Shown piece after piece: positions 36,301-48,300 of a DNA stretch of 64,000 bases. The stretch's first letter is position 1, and the number at the start of each line of letters is the position of its first letter. The notes under the pieces are model-generated. The model saw nothing but the letters and a program-made list of their open reading frames with translations, ran no database searches and had not been told where the DNA came from. This DNA is from Tragulus kanchil (taxonomy: Eukaryota; Chordata; Mammalia; Artiodactyla; Tragulidae), in NCBI GenBank assembly GCA_022376925.1, contig JAIOJX010000005.1, positions 161,823,001-161,887,000 on the forward strand. The letters run 5' to 3'. Both the position numbers and the translations under genes were made by a program.

Positions 36301-39300
36301 CCTGACCCACTGGCAGAGTGTGTCTGCGAGGACAGGGAGAAGGGCGGACGGTGTTAGATCCAGGGTAGGAAACTGAGCTGTGAATGAGCTGAGCTGAGAA
36401 TCCCGATGAAGTGGATGAGAACCCGGGTGCGAGTGGCTGGTGAGTCAGCCTGACTTGTGTGAGACTGAGGTCAACAGAGACACGAAGACATGTACTTGTT
36501 GCCATGTTTATTGGGAGGAAAGTGGTAGAAAAGAAAAACGTGGGTGAAGCTAGAGCAGAAGAGTTATCCCTAGGAGCAGGCGAGGGGTGGGTTCCAGAGG
36601 CCAGGTGACTAGAAACCCTGCTCGTGACAGAAAGGAATGCCGTGCAGGCATGTGTGGATCTGGTGGTGGAAGACAAGATTGTTCACGTCTAGGTTCTAAA
36701 TTCTCAGCTGTGTACTGGGTCGGGGGGTGGTGGTGGATGGAGGTTGTGGAGAGAGAAGAAGTAATGAGATCATCATCTTTGGGATGAGAAAAGCCAACTT
36801 CCAAAAAAACCAGAGTTGGACTGCCAGATCAACTGAATACCAATTTGACATCTGACACTATTAATGTAAAGTGAAACCAGTCTCAGTGATTTTTCTCAAG
36901 CAACGTTCAGCCATTCTAATGTCCTGATAGGGGAGCAGGCAGTGGGGAGCGGTCATATTTCAGGTATGTCAAAGAAGTGACTGAAACTGTCTGGAAAGAT
37001 ATTATTTGCTGATCAATTATCTTAGTTTGGGCTGCTAGAACAGAATGCCATAGATTGGGTGGTTTGTAAACAACAGAAATTAGTTTTCTCATGGTACTGG
37101 AGGCTGGTAAGTCCAAGATCAGGATGCCAGCATGGTCAGGCTGAGAGAGGACCCTCTTCTGGATTGCAGATGGCCAGCTTCTCGTATTCTCACGTGGCAG
37201 AGCAGAGAGACACAGAAAGCTCTCCTGTGACTCTTTTAAAGTTGACAGTCCCATCTGGGAGGGCCACCCTCATGACCTCATCAAAGGCTAATTTTATTCC
37301 GAAGGACTCACCTCCAAATACCATCACACTGGGGACGAGGGTTTCGACATATGGAGTTTGGGAAGAACAGACACTCAGTCCGTAACAACAAGCGAGACTT
37401 CCTCCTGACCCACTGGCAGAGTGTGTCTGCGAGGACAGGGAGAAGGGCGGACGGTGTTAGATCCAGGGTAGGAAACTGAGCTGTGAATGAGCTGAGCTGA
37501 GAATCCCGATGAAGTGGATGAGAACACGGGAGCGAGTGGCTGGTGAGTCAGCCTGACTTGTGTGAGACTGAGGTCAACAGTGGCACGAAGCTAAGAGATC
37601 CACCTAATCCATCTCTGAGATGAGTGTGGGCCACTGGCGTCCCAGTGCCTGCACCCGGGTATGGATGCCTGCACGTTGCCCGTTTCCCAGGGCCAGAAGC
37701 AGCAGGATGGCACATCTGGTGGCAGCAGCCTGACGTGGAGCTGGTGTAACTGGGTTTGTGGGCAGGTGGTGGCTTCCTACTGATTCAGCAACATCTGTGG
37801 GATGGGTGTAAGTGTAGGATCCAGTCAAGGAAAATGAGAAAAGCACTGAGAAACATGGAAGGAGACAGAGGCATTCTGGAAATGCAGAAGATGCAGAAAG
37901 GACTCTGAACTTCTCAAAAGTACAGAGAAGACACTGGTGGCGAAGCAGCCACAGAAGCTGGTGTTGATTTTCCTTCTGAGGACAGGGGAGGCAGCCCCAG
38001 AGAGGAGAGCGTTTGCAGACCCAGCCGACCACAAGCACTGGTAGGAACAGGTGGCTGTGGGGGTAGGTAGCCCCAGAGAGAAGACCGTTTTCAGAGCCGG
38101 CGGGCCATAGATGCTGGTAGGAACACGCAGGGGAGGGAGAGAGAGTCGTGAGAATGCAATCATGAGGAAACTGCCGTGTGTTTTAACCTTTGCAGATTAT
38201 GGCATTTCTCCTGAGGAACAAGACCTCTTTCCTAAACCATCGCATTTTCCAGCTGATCCTGTCCATCACAGGCACTGCAGAACTGGGCTTCGGGTCGTCT
38301 CTGGTCACCAACACTGGTGTGTTTCAGCACATCCTCTGCAATCTTGAGGTAAACTGGAGAGTGGTTACTAGCCCTAACGAAGCAGTGTGTCAGAACTGGA
38401 GACCTTGGGTCGTCTCATGGTCACCCAACCCCCACACTGGGGACGAGGGTTTCGACATATGGAGTTTGGGAAGAACAGACACTCAGTCCGTAACAACAAG
38501 CGAGACTTCCTCCTGACCCACTGGCAGAGTGTGTCTGCGAGGACAGGGAGAAGGGCGGACGGTGTTAGATCCAGGGTAGGAAACTGAGCTGTGAATGAGC
38601 TGAGCTGAGAATCCCGATGAAGTGGATGAGAACCCGGGTGCGAGTGGCTGGTGAGTCAGCCTGACTTGTGTGAGACTGAGGTCAACAGAGACACGAAGCT
38701 AAGAGATCCACCTAATCCATCTCTGAGATGAGTGTGGGCCACTGGCGTCCCAGTGCCTGCACCCGGGTATGGATGCCTGCACGTTGCCCGTTTCCCAGGG
38801 CCAGAAGCAGCAGGATGGCACATCTGGTGGCAGCAGCCTGACGTGGAGCTGGTGTAACTGGGTTTGTGGGCAGGTGGTGGCTTCCTACTGATTCAGCAAC
38901 ATCTGTGGGATGGGTGTAAGTGTAGGATCCAGTCAAGGAAAATGAGAAAAGCACTGAGAAACATGGAAGGAGACAGAGGCATTCTGGAAATGCAGAAGAT
39001 GCAGAAAGGACTCTGAACTTCTCAAAAGTACAGAGAAGACACTGGTGGCGAAGCAGCCACAGAAGCTGGTGTTGATTTTCCTTCTGAGGACAGGGGAGGC
39101 AGCCCCAGAGAGGAGAGCGTTTGCAGACCCAGCCGACCACAAGCACTGGTAGGAACAGGTGGCTGTGGGGGTAGGTAGCCCCAGAGAGAAGACCGTTTTC
39201 AGAGCCGGCGGGCCATAGATGCTGGTAGGAACACGCAGGGGAGGGAGAGAGAGTCGTGAGAATGCAATCATGAGGAAACTGCCGTGTGTTTTAACCTTTG

Positions 39301-42300
39301 CAGATTATGGCATTTCTCCTGAGGAACAAGACCTCTTTCCTAAACCATCGCATTTTCCAGCTGATCCTGTCCATCACAGGCACTGCAGAACTGGGCTTCG
39401 GGTCGTCTCTGGTCACCAACACTGGTGTGTTTCAGCACATCCTCTGCAATTTTGAGGTAAACTGGAGATTGGTTACTAGCCCTAACGAAGCAGTTGTGTG
39501 ACAGTACAGAAAGCTGGGAGCTTCCTCTAAACCCAGTGGATTGGCTTCCTCGATTATCAGAAGTGAGGGAGAACTGCACATGCTTTGCTCAGAGTCTCTG
39601 CCTTACAATGAACTCCTCCCACCAATGGGCTGTGTGGCCTCAGGCAAGCCTCTTGACTTCTCTGAGTTTGAATCTTCTCATGTGTGAAAGGGAGACCATC
39701 ACCTCTCCCTTAGAGACTGGTGTTGGAGTCAAATAAGATAGTATCTGGTTTTAAAACTGTAAGCTCACAAGTATATGAGGATACTAAAACACACCACTTC
39801 CTTTGAATGGTACTTTGCTGTTTAGAAATGCCCCTGTGAAGGGATCAGTGAGAGACGCTGAGGGCACACTGGAAGCTGAGTGAGGAGTATTGTGCGAACC
39901 TTTGGGTAGATCTGTTCATGATGCATCGTTCGCTGAGTGCCTGCTAGGGTCACCCGCTGGTGTGTTCCAGAGACATGGTGACGACCAGGACGCAGCTCGC
40001 AAACGCAGGCATCTGGGCCCAGGACGACAAAGGTGATGCTACAGTGCGCCGAGTGCCAGTGAGGGGGACAGGCCTCTGGAGAGTGGAAGAAGAGGGCAGT
40101 CAGCTCAGCTCTGTGGATCAGGGCTCTGGGGCTGAGTCTGGCCGATGTGTCCAGGGGGAGCATTCCAGGTGGAGTGGATACTATCTGTTCACATGTAGGG
40201 ATGAAAGCCACCATGGGGATTTGAGAGCAGGTGGTTTGGGCCTCCAGAAAGGATGTTTCTGCAGGGGAAGGAAGAGAAGACAGCCAAAGATGCTAAATGA
40301 CAGGATGTACCCTTTAGCCAGTACACACTGGAGTCTGCAGAGGTATTTTGGAAACTGTTTCTTTAAATTATAAAAATAACGTGTATTTATTATAGAATAC
40401 GTTCAATTACAGAAAAATGGAAGAAAAACTCCTTTTTCTGACACCCAGACAACTCTTATTAAGTTTGAATGCATTCCTTTCTTTTGTACTTTCTATGCAT
40501 AATATATATATGTTTATCATAGTCATGATCATAGTGTAGATAGTATTTCTCCTAGCTTCTTTTATGAGCTCATCTTGATACCAGAACCAAAAAAATATGA
40601 GTTAGTATGAGAAATGAAAAAGTACAGGTCAACCTTACTCCTAAATAAAAGCTATGGAAGTCCTAAATAAACTATTATCTAATTGGACCAGGCCTAGACC
40701 TGGATCTACAGATAGATGCAAGGATTGTGGCGGGGGGAAAGCCAGCAAGACTTGGGATAGAGGCTCCCTGTACGCAGTGAGGAAGCAGATCTGCGAAATG
40801 GCCTTATTACCCTGGTGATCAAGACAGCATGCCTTGGCCGCACTGCTGTGCCTTCCACGATGCCATGATTGTGTTCAGGCAGTATGGCTCCTCGACATCA
40901 TTGCCACCAGCCCGGCCCAGGAGTGAGTTACCCCACAGGCACCCACCCTGCTCCCACTGCCTGCGCCTGGAACCATCGTGGGCACCGCCTGTTCCCTCCC
41001 TGAATGAACGTACCCCTCCGTCCGCTGAGCTGATGCTTCTCAAACTGGCATTCAGAATATGGTCAACCAATGAAAACAAGCCAAAAAGATGCTAAAAAAA
41101 TCCCCACAATAAAATGAAATGAAGTAACATTTTGAACAGATTGGGAGGAGAGAGTTTCAAAAAGAGGAAGAGTTTCCCCAGTATCTCCTGCAGCACGTGA
41201 AGAGGGCACGGACGTGAGTTTGGAGGTCATGATGAGCCCAGGGACGAGTCAGCGGTGGGGGCGGATGAGGTGAAGAGCAGCGGGGAGGCCAGCAGGCGGC
41301 AGTCAGTGTGCTTTTGAAGAAGGCAAAAGGAGAGAAGAAGATAAAAGTAGAGTTTCAATGCTTAGGTAGGAGACTTGAGCAGCGAAAAGGGGGCGTCTGA
41401 AATACCAGTATAAGGATCAACTACTGATGGGACCAGTCCTTTTTCAAGGAGAGGGAGGGGTTGGAGAGCAGAGAGGGGGTTATAGGAGAAGGGGCGGGGT
41501 CCTCGATGGCAAGTGTGCCACAGGAAATTGAGAAGCTGGAAGGGACAGGCAGTGGAAGTCATGTGTGCCTTAGGCCTGTGACTTCAGAAAAGGCCATGTC
41601 TTTCTGAGACTGAGGTGATCCCAGAGATAGGGAGAGAGCGGAATTTAACACACTGTCCATTTGATATTCAAACTAACTTAATCCAGATGTCTTTATGCAG
41701 ACTTTCATTACAGGGGATATGTGACACAGAATAACAACCAAAAGATTCAATTGTGCTGGTTTCCCAAAATTCAGACAGTTGGTATTACATAAAATGATTT
41801 CTCAAAGAGCTAGGCAGCCTCAAGTATGCTGGGGCAACTACTTATTGTTCTAAAGCTCTGGAGAAGAAAATAGGGGGAGGGGTACGTTTCAGGATACCTG
41901 TTTCTCAGCTCCCCAGCTCCCAACACAGAGCCTGATGTATCACTTATTCAGTGAGTGCCTTCATGAATGAATGAACGGCTTCCAAATATGTAAAGCTCTT
42001 GGCATCCTCTTGAGTATGTTGGGGTGCCGTATCTGGCTACTCCTACCTCCTCAGGAGCCACATTGACCCACACCAGCTCTCTCGAATGACGGCTGCTCTA
42101 CCTGTGTGTGTACCAGGCAGGGACTGTGCTTTCAGGGGCTGGAAATATGTCAGCCTGTTTTTGGCTTAAGAGTAATCCCTTTGTCTAACTTCGATTTACT
42201 TTGCATTCATTCTTTTAAAAAATGTAACGGATCCTTATTCAGTGCCCACTATGTGGCATGTGTGAGGCTGAGCTCTGGGGATTTGGAAGGGGCACTTTCT

Positions 42301-45300
42301 GCCTCTGGAATAAACTCATAGCCACTGAAGCTGCTTCACTTTCCGCTGTAAGTAAAGGAATGCAGCCGTGACCGCTTACTTGGGTAGGTGAGGTTGATTA
42401 TTGACCCTCTGCGTCACTGTCTGCAGGAGACGCCTGTGGGGGACCACTGAGAGGAGGCGAGAGTGGGCTCCATGGTCAGACAGAGCAGGCTTGGAAGCCA
42501 GTCTCTGCCAATTAAAAGCCAAGGGCGCCAGACAAGGTACCAAGTCCCTCTGAGCCTCACTGCTCTCATCTACTAAATGCAGATAATGATATGGTTTGGG
42601 GACTCTGTATGGTGCTTCTTGCCCCCAGAAAATGGTGTGAGCTCTTTTTACTGACATATGACTGCACTCTTATGCTCCCCCGTCAGAACCTTCTAGATTC
42701 TAGGGCTGGCTCAGTAATGCTGTTAATATTTATTCTGTATTGACAAAAGTCTGTCTTGCCATTATGAGTAAGTCCTCCAATTAATATTTTCTTCTCTAGC
42801 ATAGCACTGTTTTTTGTGTGAAAATGGTTATCTGTTTATTTATTACAATACTGAGTCATATATAAATTTTCAATAAAAGCAGAAACTTTCTTACCTTAAA
42901 AAAAAAAAAAAGAAAAGAAAATGTCAGCCTCATGATGAGAATAGTAGAGCTCTCTAAAGAGAAGTATTAATAGAAATGAGACATGAAGGCACATCATCGC
43001 CTTTGCCCCAGAAGGAGAGGGAACAGCTGCATTTTGTTTGCAATGAAGAAAACAACCCAAGTGATAAACGTCACTCTCAGAATCTAAGTGCCTTTCACAC
43101 TCACAATTCTGTTGCATGGGAGCTGCAGGTTCTGCAGATAGGGGACCCGAAAGAATTGCATACACAAGCTGAATGCATAGTTGTTGCAGCGTAAAACCTG
43201 AGAGGTGGAACTATTTCTAATTCCAGCCCTACGACTTGCTGGTGGTGAGGGACCTATCTCTCAATGGTCTCTCTCAGCCTCTATTTTCTCATCTCTAAAC
43301 TGGGAACATTGGTATTTGCCTGTGAAATAGGACCCAATAAGAATGAGACGCATAGACTGTGGGGCCCAGGGTGGGACACAGGTAGGAGACGGTAGGGGCA
43401 GGTGTCCTTAGTTGGAATATAGATCATGGTAAAGCTTTAGACAGCAGCAGAGACGGCAAAGACAGGAATGATGTCTGCCCTTTCTCCTGGGGGAGGGGCC
43501 CTCTGCGTTCTAGTGGTCAGGAGAGGAGTCCGATTCCAGAGCTGGTAAGCTGTGTTAGTGAGTCCAGGCAAAAGGAGACCACACCCAGCACCCCGCCTGC
43601 TCACACTGCCTGGAAGCTCTTCCCTTCACACACTTGGTTTCATCGTGTTTGTTCTGTCTTCCAGCTCTGGATGAATGCTGCGGACAATTTGGAGGTCTCC
43701 CTCTTTTCCCACCTTGTGGAAATCCTTCAGTCACCAAGGTAGGCTGAGCTTTGTCAGCCTGGGGGCTACAGCCGAAAGCTTCATGCCAAGAGCAGGGACC
43801 GGGAGGACAGGACAGCCAGATACTCCATCACTGTGGCCTTCTCTATTCTCAGAGCACGGGGTCCTCGGGAGGCAGCACCTCTGTCTTCGTCTATTCAGCT
43901 GCTAACACAAAAACTACCATAGACCAGGGGGATGACAAATGACAGAAATTTGTGTCTCAGTTTTGGAGGCTGAACGTCTAAGACCAGGGTCTGGCAGATT
44001 CAGTGTCTGGTGGGGAGCTACTTCCTGGTGCATAGTTTGCTGTCTTCTCACTACAGTCTCATGTGACAGAAGGAGTGAGAGAGCTCTCTGGGGTCCCTTT
44101 TATAAGGATGTTAGTTCCATGCATGAGAGCTCCACCCTCATAACCCAAGCATCTCTCAAAGGCCTCACTTCTAAATACCATCACATTGTTACTTTTTGAA
44201 TTAGGGCTCTTTTGATAGTAAATGGCAGATAGCAACTTAAAGAAGGAAGAAAGAGAGGGGAAAAGGGAAGACAGAGAAAGAAGAGGAAATGGATTGGCTC
44301 ATACAGTTGACCAAGGCAGATCTTCAGGGGTTGTCTGGATGGTGCTTGGACTACTTTATCTGAGATCTGTCTCTGGTCTCACCTGCACTTGCTTCCATGC
44401 CAGCTTCATTCTGGCTGGGCGCGTCCTCTGCTCTTCACCGTCAGCAGACAGGGCTGCTTCTTTACTCAACAGTCCTAGCAGTAGTAGCGATAGTAGGGCA
44501 TCTCATGGGGCCATCTTGGATCACATGGCCATGCCAGGAGCATGACTTCCCCTCTGGAGTGGGTGGAGGAGAGTTAGAAAGAAGTAGTTCCCGAAGAAAA
44601 CCAGGGCTGTGATCAAAATAGGGAAGAAGAGAGGCAAGGAAGCCCGCCTGTCTACCCTACCTCCTTCTGTCCACAGCGGGCTGTTCACACCCACCTCCCC
44701 CTGCCTCCCCACAGGCCAGCCGTTGTGGCGATCATGAGCAGCTCAGTGTTGGAAGAATATTTGCAGTCACGCTTTTCTTTGTCCACTCATGATTGACTAC
44801 CCAGTATAAAGGCACTTCACTCCATACTATTTCTTAGTACCAGTGGTTCAGAGAAGGACAAGACACAGCTCCGTGGAGAAGGAAGGCAGAAAGCAGGCTG
44901 CTCAGTGCTGTGATAAGAGAGAACACAAAGGCCAGTGGGGACTTGGAGGTGATGAATGCAGATCTTCCCACTAAACCCATGAGTGCAGGTCACACGCAGA
45001 GCTGGTCGGTTCTGCTGCTTCTGTGTATCAGGCCTGTGGAGCTCAGCAGAATCCAACACAGCAGAGTGGAAAAGACAGCTCAAGAAGGAGCACTGCATCC
45101 AAATTCATTTTGTTCTATCTCCCCTTCCCACTTCCTTTCTGTACCTGTTGTTTCCTGAGAGACAGACACTCACTCACCCTGGAAGCTATTTCCTTTGGGG
45201 GAGTAGAATTTACTGGAAATTGTATTTGTGATTATCCTGAGGAGGGAGTGCAGAGGCTTGAATTCTGTCTCTCTCCCCTTTGACTCTCAGCGGCATGTTC

Positions 45301-48300
45301 ATCCACTTTGTGGTTTGGGGCGGCCAGGAAGATGCTCACCCAGACGGGCTGGCCGAGGCCCGCTTTCCGGCTGTGGGGACGTGCTCCGTGGTCGTGCTCC
45401 AGTCTGTTGTCTTTGTTGAGTTTTCCGAGACCAGCGTTAGTTTTCCCTAAGGCTTGGAATTTAAAAGTCAATATCTGGGGGTTGTCTTGAAGGCAGTTTC
45501 CGGGGGGTGAAAGGGCACAGGAGGCTCATCCCTGAGTGACTGGGGCACTGGGCAGACACATACTCAGTGGGTGTCTGACAGAGTTTTGAAGAGTTGCCAG
45601 GAGGGCATTGGCGTCACAGGGCCATGGAGCAAGCCCAGCCTACGGAACTTTTTAGCAGAAACAGAGCAAATTTGGTTCATTCCAGTAAAAGCTTTTACTG
45701 CCTCTCTCCTGGGCTCACAAGGGAAGGACCCCGGAATGCTGAAGTTGCTCACCAGGCACAGCTCATTCCCAAGCTTGTCTTCCTCTTCAACGAGCCAGGC
45801 CTCACGCCCTCCAGGATGTCCACCATCATTGCCATCCTGGGCTGTCAGCTGAGGGGCCACTTCAACCTCCAGGACTTGCTCAGGTACTGCCCTAGCTCTC
45901 CAGGGGAAGGGCAGAGCGTCAAGGCATCAGCGCTGCTTCATGGGGGGACGTAGGCCCCCTGCTCTCTCCTGACCACACTTAGCCCAGCAGCACTGCCCTG
46001 CAGTTCAGGGGCAGGTTCATTTCCCTGGAACCTCTCAGGATTTTCTCTGCTCGTGGCTGAGAGTTGAAACGGGGCGGGCCCACTAGACTACTCAACAGCG
46101 CTGTGGGTCCCTTGCTCCCTGGTGCCCAGACACACCTCCCAAGAACTCCAGAAATCCCATGAACATGGCCACGCTCACCAGCCAATGACCCACCATGCCT
46201 GCCTTTGGCAGACTTCCCCAAGGACGGTCCTCGCTGGCAGGACATTTCAGCTGTTCTGTCCTCATCCCTGTCCGTGCTGCTGAGCTGGCAGTGCCAGAGT
46301 CAGCTGCTCTGATGAATCCTGGCAGGTTGGAGAAGTTTCTGGAAGGATCACCTTGATCACGGTGCAACGCAGTTCCCCTCAAGCCCTCCCTTAAAGCCGC
46401 ATTTGGGTGGATCTGTGTAGAAAACCTGTAGGTATGCTCCGGAGACGCAGTCCGAGCCCCCATTTGAACGTGTCCTTCTGTTTCTGCCTTAAGAATCGGG
46501 CTGTTTGTGGTGTACACCCTCAAGCCTTCGTCAGTGAACGAGAGGCAGATGTGCGTGGACGGAGCCCTGGACCCCTCTGTACCTGGTGAGAAGACCTTTC
46601 CCAGATGCCAGCCTGAAAGGGGCAGGATGACCCTCATGACAGCCCTGAGAGGCACATGGTGTGGAGCCATTTTGAGTGAAAGGCGGCGGCAACGGTGGGG
46701 CGGGGGGATGGCACCCTAGCACAGCCCAGCTGCTGTTCCCAAGGGGTGGCTTGTGAGGTCACTGCTATATGATTGGGTCACAAATAACAGCAAATTGTGC
46801 GTTCTTCCTTCACAACCTGGAATGCCTTCCAAGGCCTGCAGAATAACACTCGGTTCCCTGGAGATCAGCTGCAGAGAGCCTTCCTGCCCCAGCCTCTGCC
46901 TCGCTGTCCTGACAAGCCCCAGCTCCAACTCTCTGGAGCGTTTACACGTCCTAATACGCGATGGTCTGCTGTCCACCAGTGCTCTGCACCACTCCCTCTG
47001 CTGGAGTGCCTCCCCCGCCCTGCCCCACACCCTACCTCACCCCGCTAGACCAACCATTCCTGGTCCCACAAGCCAGGTTAGGTCTCCTCTTCTAGGCTTC
47101 TAGAGCCTTTGGGGTTACTCTCCTGCAAAGGGTTGTGACTTACTTCTTTGAGTCTCTCTTTTCCTCAACCAGATTCTGAACAGCCGCTGCATCATGTTCT
47201 GAATTCCTTCTTCTAGTGCAGACATGAAGGGGACAATTACTGACCTTTTGTCCTGGGGCCTCCATATCTGCTCTGTCCAAGATGGGAGCCTCAAGCCACA
47301 TGTGGCCATTTAAATGTGAATTTTAATTAATTGAAATGCAACCAAAAATCCAGTTCTTCAGTCACACTAGCCACATATAGCCGAGTCCTGGATAACCACG
47401 TGGGGCTAGTGGTTACGGCATTAGACTAGGGCAAATAGAGAACACGCTTATTGCAAAAGCTTCTCTTAGCTAGTGTTACTCAGTCTAGATAAATGATCTC
47501 TCATTCTTAGATCAAGCCTGAAAAGTAGGAATTACTATTCCCATTTTGCAGATGAGAGAACAGAGACTCAGACTAGGACCTTAATGACACAAGGGTCAGA
47601 ATCCAAACAGAGGGGACTCTGAGTCCACGTCTCCAAGCTGCCTCATCAGTTCTGTTTCTACTGTATGGTGTGCCCTGAATTAGGGGTAAAATAACTGGCC
47701 AACCAACGGGATGAATGAATGGATAATGAACCGATAGTGTACTATGCAGTCAACCCTCCTTCTTATGGGGACTCCATTCTAAAACGTTTATCTAGCTAAA
47801 CACTTTCTATGAAGACAGTATTTACATGTCCTTCAAAGTTATAGTAACGCTTCAGAAGTAAAGTTTCTTCTTCCATTGGATCCATGTACCTCTTGCTACC
47901 ACTCAACAGTGCAACATAGACATGCACAAGGCCTAGGCTAGAGCAAGAACTCAGATTGAGGATCCTCATCTTCGCCACACTGCCCTCAATGCCCAGGAGT
48001 CTCTCTTTCCTCAACCAGAGGTTATTGGAATGATACCAAAATGCCCTCAATGCTCAGGAAATGTTATAGCCTATGATAAGTTAAAAAATATTTCTGCTGG
48101 AAGGAAAACTTGACTCTATCATTTTGGAGACTTTTTTGAGGGGGAGGTGGAGAATGAGGAGCATACGTCTCTAGTTAAAGGGAACTTTAGGAACATTTCC
48201 TGAAATTCTTTTAAAGCAGTGCATGGAACTCTAGAGTTGAAAGCCAAAATTTCAAGTTCCATCCATGCCTCACCTGGGGGAACTGAGCATTTGGTGCATA

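Larger units (their letters stand above)
37325..39499 (+). repeat. Tandem duplication J, units 37325-38432 and 38433-39499
   Basis: These are direct copies offset by 1,108 bp. The unit overlaps the end of I and contains all of exon 12. The 42 bp junction filler (38391-38432) is an error-rich partial copy of exon 12 itself. Confidence 0.97.
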
